Source of the DNA: Coriobacteriia bacterium
Lineage (GTDB): Bacteria; Actinomycetota; Coriobacteriia; Anaerosomatales; PALSA-660
Direction of reading: 5' to 3'
DNA length: 8,411 nt
NCBI GenBank assembly: GCA_003133285.1
Contig: PKWR01000134.1
Location: 1 to 8,411 of the forward strand
The notes under the pieces are model-generated. The model searched no databases and was not told the DNA's origin. It saw only the letters and a list, made by a program, of their open reading frames with translations. The position numbers and the translations under genes are program-made. This document shows, one piece after another, positions 5,013-8,411 of this stretch (position 1 is the stretch's first letter; every line of letters begins with the position of its first letter).

Positions 5013-5054
5013 ATGATGCGCCCGCGGGCGCGAGGACTCTTTGATTTACATCAA
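5013..5054 (-). promoter_or_regulatory. FNR-type activator site with class II promoter for the MoaD-like gene
   Basis: TTGATTTACATCAA (5041-5054) is a perfect TTGAT-N4-ATCAA palindrome, the consensus of FNR and related Crp/Fnr-family regulators. Taking its centre as -41.5, the usual class II position, puts the -10 at 5018-5013, where the minus strand reads CATCAT (four of six consensus matches). Transcription would start near 5006, about 51 bases before ATG 4955. No good -35 is needed in this arrangement. The 14-bp palindrome GCGCCCGCGGGCGC (5018-5031) lies between box and -10. The site sits in the 122-bp gap after the aldo/keto reductase stop. Confidence 0.65.
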
Positions 5055-5077
5055 GTCGGCGCAGACGCACACCCGGC

Positions 5078-6046
5078 TCACGCGGACCGCTCGTCGGGCG
5101 CGCCGAGCCAGCCCGGGTACAGCGCGGTGCTGTCGAAGGCGTTGGTGGTCTTGAACTTCTCGAAGCCGCCCGAGCGTGCAGCATCGGCGGTACGGGCGAG
5201 CAGGTCTTCCCGTTCCGCCGCGGTCATGGGTGTGAACGTCCTGGTGATCTCCAGGTCCTGCTCGAGGACCGCCCTGCTGTCGATGCCGGCCACCACGGTG
5301 GACGTCGGCAGACTCAAGGCGTAGCGCAGACACTCGCGCGGCGTCGCAGTCCCGCTCTCGAGGATGCGCGCGTCCCCCATCGACTTCATGCCGATCACCC
5401 CGATGCCCGCGGCCACGAGCAGGGGCAGCACCTGCCGCTCGAAGCTTCGGAAGTGGGCGTCCATCACGTTCAAGGGCATCTGCACCGCGTCGAACCGGAA
5501 CCTGTGTGCGGCCGCCACCTCGAGCATGCGGACGTGGACGAGCGGGTCCTTGTGCCCGGTGAAACCGACGTACCTGACCTTCCCTGCACGTCGCGCCTCA
5601 AGGACGGCCTCCATGGCGCCGCCGGGAGCGAAGATCCTGTCCGGGTCCTCGAACCGGATCACCTCGTGGAACTGCAGGAGGTCGATCACGTCGGTCCGAA
5701 GCCGTGCGAGGCTCTCGTCGATCTGCAGAGCGGCCGACCGGCGCGTGCGGCCGTCGATCTTCGTCATCAGGAAGACCCTGTCGCGGTAGCCTCCCTGCAG
5801 CGCCTTTCCCATCCGGATCTCGCTCGCGCCGTCGTTGTAGTCCCAGCAGTTGTCCATGAACGTGATACCCGCATCGATCGCGGAGCGGATGAGCGCGATG
5901 CTCTCCCGCTCCTCGTTCTGACGGCCGATGTGGTGCCCGCCCAGGCCGATGGCCGAGATCTCCTCGCCCGTGGTGCCGAGGACCCGGTACTGCATCCCGA
6001 CGCAGAGCGTCTCCACGTCTTGAAGGGTCGAAGAGGTGGCCGTCAT
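5078..6046 (-). CDS. Aldo/keto reductase
   Basis: This 322-residue protein is an aldo/keto reductase: a TIM-barrel, NAD(P)H-dependent enzyme that reduces aldehydes or ketones, normally cytosolic. All four catalytic residues are visible: D65 and Y70 in FMDNCWDYNDGASE, K96 in MTKIDGR, and H127 in LLQFHEVI. The core begins at M18 with the usual MQYRVLGTTGEEISAIGLGG. IGMKSMGD (218-225) and STVVAGIDS (249-257) are the late-barrel segments that contact the cofactor. The tail after about residue 295 (FKTTNAFDSTALYPGWLG) is a distinctive extension. ATG 6046 has GGGAG seven bases upstream; M18 lacks such a site, so the longer start is preferred. The substrate cannot be told. It is transcribed divergently from the Fe-S protein gene, and its own promoter is likely. 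Confidence 0.93.
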   Translation of the reverse strand: MTATSSTLQDVETLCVGMQYRVLGTTGEEISAIGLGGHHIGRQNEERESIALIRSAIDAGITFMDNCWDYNDGASEIRMGKALQGGYRDRVFLMTKIDGRTRRSAALQIDESLARLRTDVIDLLQFHEVIRFEDPDRIFAPGGAMEAVLEARRAGKVRYVGFTGHKDPLVHVRMLEVAAAHRFRFDAVQMPLNVMDAHFRSFERQVLPLLVAAGIGVIGMKSMGDARILESGTATPRECLRYALSLPTSTVVAGIDSRAVLEQDLEITRTFTPMTAAEREDLLARTADAARSGGFEKFKTTNAFDSTALYPGWLGAPDERSA

Positions 6047-6111
6047 GCGGGATCTCCCTTCCTGCCGGAGCCGTCAGCGTGACCGCACCCGCTCGCGCCG
6101 TCGCGCTGCCG

Positions 6112-6140
6112 ACTATGTTCCCGGTGTGCCTCCCGCCCAA
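6112..6140 (-). promoter_or_regulatory. Possible promoter of the aldo/keto reductase gene
   Basis: On the minus strand TTGGGC (6140-6135) and CATAGT (6117-6112) are 17 bp apart, with three of six and four of six consensus matches. The start would be near 6105, leaving a leader of about 60 bases. For the divergent Fe-S gene the only hint in the 186-bp gap is a TATCTT near 6149-6154 without a good -35. Confidence 0.4.
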
Positions 6141-6232
6141 CGAACCAGTATCTTGGAACGCAGCAGCGTCGGGAGGCACTTCGGCGAGCCACGGCGCGGG
6201 CAACACGGCCTCCTGGACGCGGAGAGGTAGAC

Positions 6233-7513
6233 ATGTCGCACGTCACGCTGAAGTCGGGATACACCGAGCTGGTCGACCGCCTGAACCGGTTCCCTCAAGG
6301 CGCGCCGCCCTCTGAGACGCTCTACAAGATCCTCTCGATGCTGTTCAGCGAGCGGGAGGCGGCCGTCGTGGCGCTGCTGCCGATCAAGCCCTTCACGGCG
6401 CCGAAGGCCGCCCGGATCCTGAAGATGGACCTCACCGAGACCCGCAAGGTGCTCGACGAGCTCTCGAGCCGCGCCATACTCCTCGACACCGAGCACGACG
6501 GCGAGACGACCTACATCCTGCCGCCGCCGATGGCGGGGTTCTTCGAGTTCTCGATGATGCGACTGCGCGGCGACGTCGACCAGAAGGTGCTGGGCGAGCT
6601 CTTCTACCAGTACCTGAACGTCGAGGAGGACTTCATCAAGGCGCTCTTCGCGACGGGGGAGACGCAGCTCGGGCGCACGTTCGTCCACGAGCCCGTCCTG
6701 TCGAGCGAGAACGCGCTGCACGTGCTCGACTACGAACGCGCGAGCGAGGTCATCAAGACCGCCACGCATCGCGGCATCGGCGTCTGTTACTGCCGCCACA
6801 AGATGCTGCATATGGGCCGCAACTGCGACGCGCCGATGGAGATCTGCATGACCTTCAACGGCTGCGCCGAGTCGCTCACCCGCAACGGCTACGCGCGCCT
6901 GGTCGACGTGAGCGAGGGGCTCGACCTGCTCCAGCAGGCCTACGAGCACAACCTCGTGCAGTTCGGCGAGAACGTCCGCGAGGGCGTGAACTTCATCTGC
7001 AACTGCTGCGGATGCTGCTGCGAGGCGATGATCGCCGCGCGCAAGTTCGGCATGCTCAACCCGGTCCACACCACCAACTTCCTGCCGGTCGTCGACGAGT
7101 CGACGTGCAACGGCTGCGGCAAGTGCGCGAACGCCTGCCCGGTGGAAGCGATGACGCTCGTCTCGGCGAACGACGCGCACAACCCGAAGGCGCGGCGGGC
7201 CAAGGTCGACGAGGACCTGTGCCTCGGCTGCGCGGTGTGCGTGCGGACCTGCCCGAGCAAGAGCCTGGGCCTGGCCTCGCGACCGCAGCGCGTCCTCACG
7301 CCGCTGAACTCGGCGCACCGCACGATCGTCATGGCGATCGAGCGCGGCGACCTGCAGAACCTCATCTTCGACAACCGCGTGCTATGGAACCATCGCGCCA
7401 TGGCCACCGTGCTCGGCGTGATCCTGCGACTGCCGCCGATCAAGCAGGCCATGGCGAGCCGCCAGATGAAGTCCCGGTATCTGGAGTGGCTGATCGAGAA
7501 CGTCAAGGTGTAG
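6233..7513 (+). CDS. Multi-cluster Fe-S protein with C-terminal 2x[4Fe-4S] ferredoxin domain
   Basis: This 426-residue cytoplasmic protein has no signal peptide. Residues about 35-100 look like a winged-helix-like region (AAVVALLPIKPFTAPKAARIL, then TRKVLDELSSRAIL). The middle holds a Cys-rich domain: C185-Y-C187-RHK, C198, C205 and C211, then the cluster CNCCGCCC (C256, C258, C259, C261-C263). A bacterial-type ferredoxin domain follows with two full CxxCxxCxxxCP motifs (C292/295/298/302 and C330/333/336/340), each expected to hold a [4Fe-4S] cluster. The extra cysteines may bind a further cluster. This layout recurs in uncharacterised Fe-S proteins of anaerobes, and electron transfer is the likely job, though the partner is unknown. 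ATG 6233 follows GGAGAGG by five bases. It lies upstream of a beta-eliminating lyase and divergent from an aldo/keto reductase; a functional link is possible but unproven. Confidence 0.9.
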   Translation: MSHVTLKSGYTELVDRLNRFPQGAPPSETLYKILSMLFSEREAAVVALLPIKPFTAPKAARILKMDLTETRKVLDELSSRAILLDTEHDGETTYILPPPMAGFFEFSMMRLRGDVDQKVLGELFYQYLNVEEDFIKALFATGETQLGRTFVHEPVLSSENALHVLDYERASEVIKTATHRGIGVCYCRHKMLHMGRNCDAPMEICMTFNGCAESLTRNGYARLVDVSEGLDLLQQAYEHNLVQFGENVREGVNFICNCCGCCCEAMIAARKFGMLNPVHTTNFLPVVDESTCNGCGKCANACPVEAMTLVSANDAHNPKARRAKVDEDLCLGCAVCVRTCPSKSLGLASRPQRVLTPLNSAHRTIVMAIERGDLQNLIFDNRVLWNHRAMATVLGVILRLPPIKQAMASRQMKSRYLEWLIENVKV

Positions 7514-7615
7514 CGGCAGCGACGGCGCCGCCGCCGGACCGCGCTGGACTATGCTGAGGACGGCTCGCGTCGACTCTTCAGATCGGGTCGACGCCAAGTG
7601 GCACCGGGAGGCGCC
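7514..7615 (+). promoter_or_regulatory. Leader region of the lyase gene with an 8-bp inverted repeat (7567-7594)
   Basis: The 102-bp gap holds GCGTCGAC (7567-7574) and GTCGACGC (7587-7594), perfect 8-bp arms around 12 bases, ending 21 bp before the lyase ATG. TATGCT (7550-7555) is a possible -10, without a recognisable -35. GGGAGG sits four bases before ATG 7616. The repeat may be an operator or a leader hairpin. No strong terminator follows the Fe-S gene, so read-through into the lyase gene is plausible. Confidence 0.45.
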
Positions 7616-8411
7616 ATGTTCAAGACGATCATCGAACCGTTCCGCATCAAAGTGGTCGAGCAGATCAAGATGACCACGCCTGAGCAGCGAGAGGAGATGA
7701 TCCGGGCCGCGGGGTACAACATCTTCGCGCTGCACTCCGACGACGTGATCATCGACCTGCTCACGGACAGCGGGACCGGCGCCATGAGCGCCAACCAGTG
7801 GGGCGGCGTCATGCGCGGCGACGAGTCCTACGCCGGCAGCCCCTCGTACTTCCACTTCCGCGACTCCGTACAGGACATCACGGGCTTCGAGTACATCATC
7901 CCGACGCACCAGGGCCGCGCCGCCGAGCGGATCCTGTTCTCGGTCATGTGCAGCGAAGGTGACGTCGTCCCCAACAACAGCCACTTCGACACCACGCGGG
8001 CGAACGTCGAGTTCCGCGGTGCGATCGCGATCGACCTGCCCTCGGCCGAGCTCGCCGACATGGATTCGGACTACCCCTTCAAGGGCGATATGGACGTCGA
8101 GGGGCTTCGTGCCGCCTTCGCCGAGTACGGCGCCGAGCGCATCCCGCTCGTGATGCTCACGGTCACCAACAACTCCGGAGGCGGACAGCCGGTCAGCATG
8201 GCCAACGTGCGCGAGGTGGCGGCCGTCTGCCGCGAGTTCGACACCCCGCTCTACCTCGACGCGTGCCGCATCGCGGAGAACGCGTACTTCATCAAGCTGC
8301 GCGAACCCGGGTACGCCGAGACGTCCGTACGCACGATCGTGCGGGAGATGTGCGACCTGACGCAGGGCTGCACGATGAGCGCCAAGAAGGACGCCATCGT
8401 GAACATGGGAG
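7616..8411 (+). CDS. Tryptophanase/tyrosine phenol-lyase family beta-eliminating lyase, 3' end beyond window
   Basis: This is the first 265 residues of a PLP-dependent beta-eliminating lyase of about 460 residues. The family cleaves tryptophan to indole or tyrosine to phenol, plus pyruvate and ammonia. Seen: MFKTIIEPFRIKVVEQIKMT at the start; DESYAGSPSYF with the catalytic Tyr72; PTHQGRAAE with phosphate-binding R101; TVTNNSGGGQPVSMANV (182-198); DACRIAENAYFIK with PLP-pyridine D215 and R218; and TMSAKKD with the Schiff-base lysine K258. These positions are offset by one from Citrobacter tyrosine phenol-lyase (Y71, R100, D214, R217, K257). FDTT (124-127) resembles tryptophanase, but the following Arg resembles tyrosine phenol-lyase. 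The residues that best decide substrate lie near 380-450, outside the window. ATG 7616 has GGGAGG four bases upstream. Confidence 0.93.
   Translation, partial: MFKTIIEPFRIKVVEQIKMTTPEQREEMIRAAGYNIFALHSDDVIIDLLTDSGTGAMSANQWGGVMRGDESYAGSPSYFHFRDSVQDITGFEYIIPTHQGRAAERILFSVMCSEGDVVPNNSHFDTTRANVEFRGAIAIDLPSAELADMDSDYPFKGDMDVEGLRAAFAEYGAERIPLVMLTVTNNSGGGQPVSMANVREVAAVCREFDTPLYLDACRIAENAYFIKLREPGYAETSVRTIVREMCDLTQGCTMSAKKDAIVNMG

Noticed and set aside
5018..5031. 14-bp palindrome GCGCCCGCGGGCGC as an operator
   Set aside because: Made only of G and C in a very GC-rich stretch, where such palindromes arise easily; no independent support.
6113..7318. 401-codon minus-strand open frame
   Set aside because: Antisense to the Fe-S protein, whose Cys motifs and ribosome binding site are clear.
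7551..7670. TnaC-like leader peptide ahead of the lyase gene
   Set aside because: An ATG at 7551 opens a frame containing K-W, but it has no ribosome binding site, does not end before the lyase start and overlaps it out of frame, so it does not behave like TnaC.

Overview
The window is GC-rich, gene-dense bacterial DNA with good AGGAGG-like ribosome binding sites. A diacylglycerol-type glycosyltransferase, a tryptophanase/tyrosine phenol-lyase relative, a multi-cluster Fe-S protein and an FNR-type box suggest an anaerobic or facultative high-GC bacterium. A Coriobacteriia/OPB41-like actinomycete is my best guess, but no rRNA or marker gene is present to fix it. I see no mobile element, CRISPR array, tRNA or rRNA.

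Layout. Positions 1-1084 (minus) hold most of an MGDG-synthase/MurG-like glycosyltransferase that runs off the left edge. Divergent from it is a membrane-anchored TIM-barrel protein resembling a glycoside hydrolase (1314-2270, plus), which ends at a strong hairpin shared with the convergent gene. Seven minus-strand genes follow between 2357 and 6046. In transcription order they are an aldo/keto reductase, a MoaD/ThiS-like protein, a DUF4242 protein, two small SHOCT-domain proteins, a DUF2892 membrane protein and a membrane-anchored rhodanese-thioredoxin fusion. On the plus strand a 426-residue Fe-S protein (6233-7513) is followed by the 5' two-thirds of a beta-eliminating lyase (7616 to the right edge).

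The main discovery is at 2357-3070. A simple ORF search splits this gene in two because of an in-frame TGA at 2602-2600. Reading through it gives an unbroken 237-residue protein in which the TGA lies at the first Cys position of the thioredoxin motif (U-P-T-C). A 7-bp hairpin with a GGUCG loop starts 19 bases after the TGA and puts its loop 26 bases away, as expected of a bacterial SECIS element. The gene is therefore probably an extracytoplasmic selenoprotein joining a rhodanese (CATGARS loop) to a selenothioredoxin.

Its promoter (TTGAAG-17 bp-TATAGT) is covered by a perfect 12-bp inverted repeat (ACTATACCC-N4-GGGTATAGT core) of the type bound by CsoR-family copper or persulfide sensors. The neighbouring DUF2892 protein is the partner domain of rhodanese in YgaP-type proteins, so the two genes look like a split, elaborated YgaP-like sulfur-handling unit. 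A second regulatory signal, TTGAT-N4-ATCAA at 5041-5054, is spaced exactly as a class II FNR-type activator site ahead of the MoaD-like gene.
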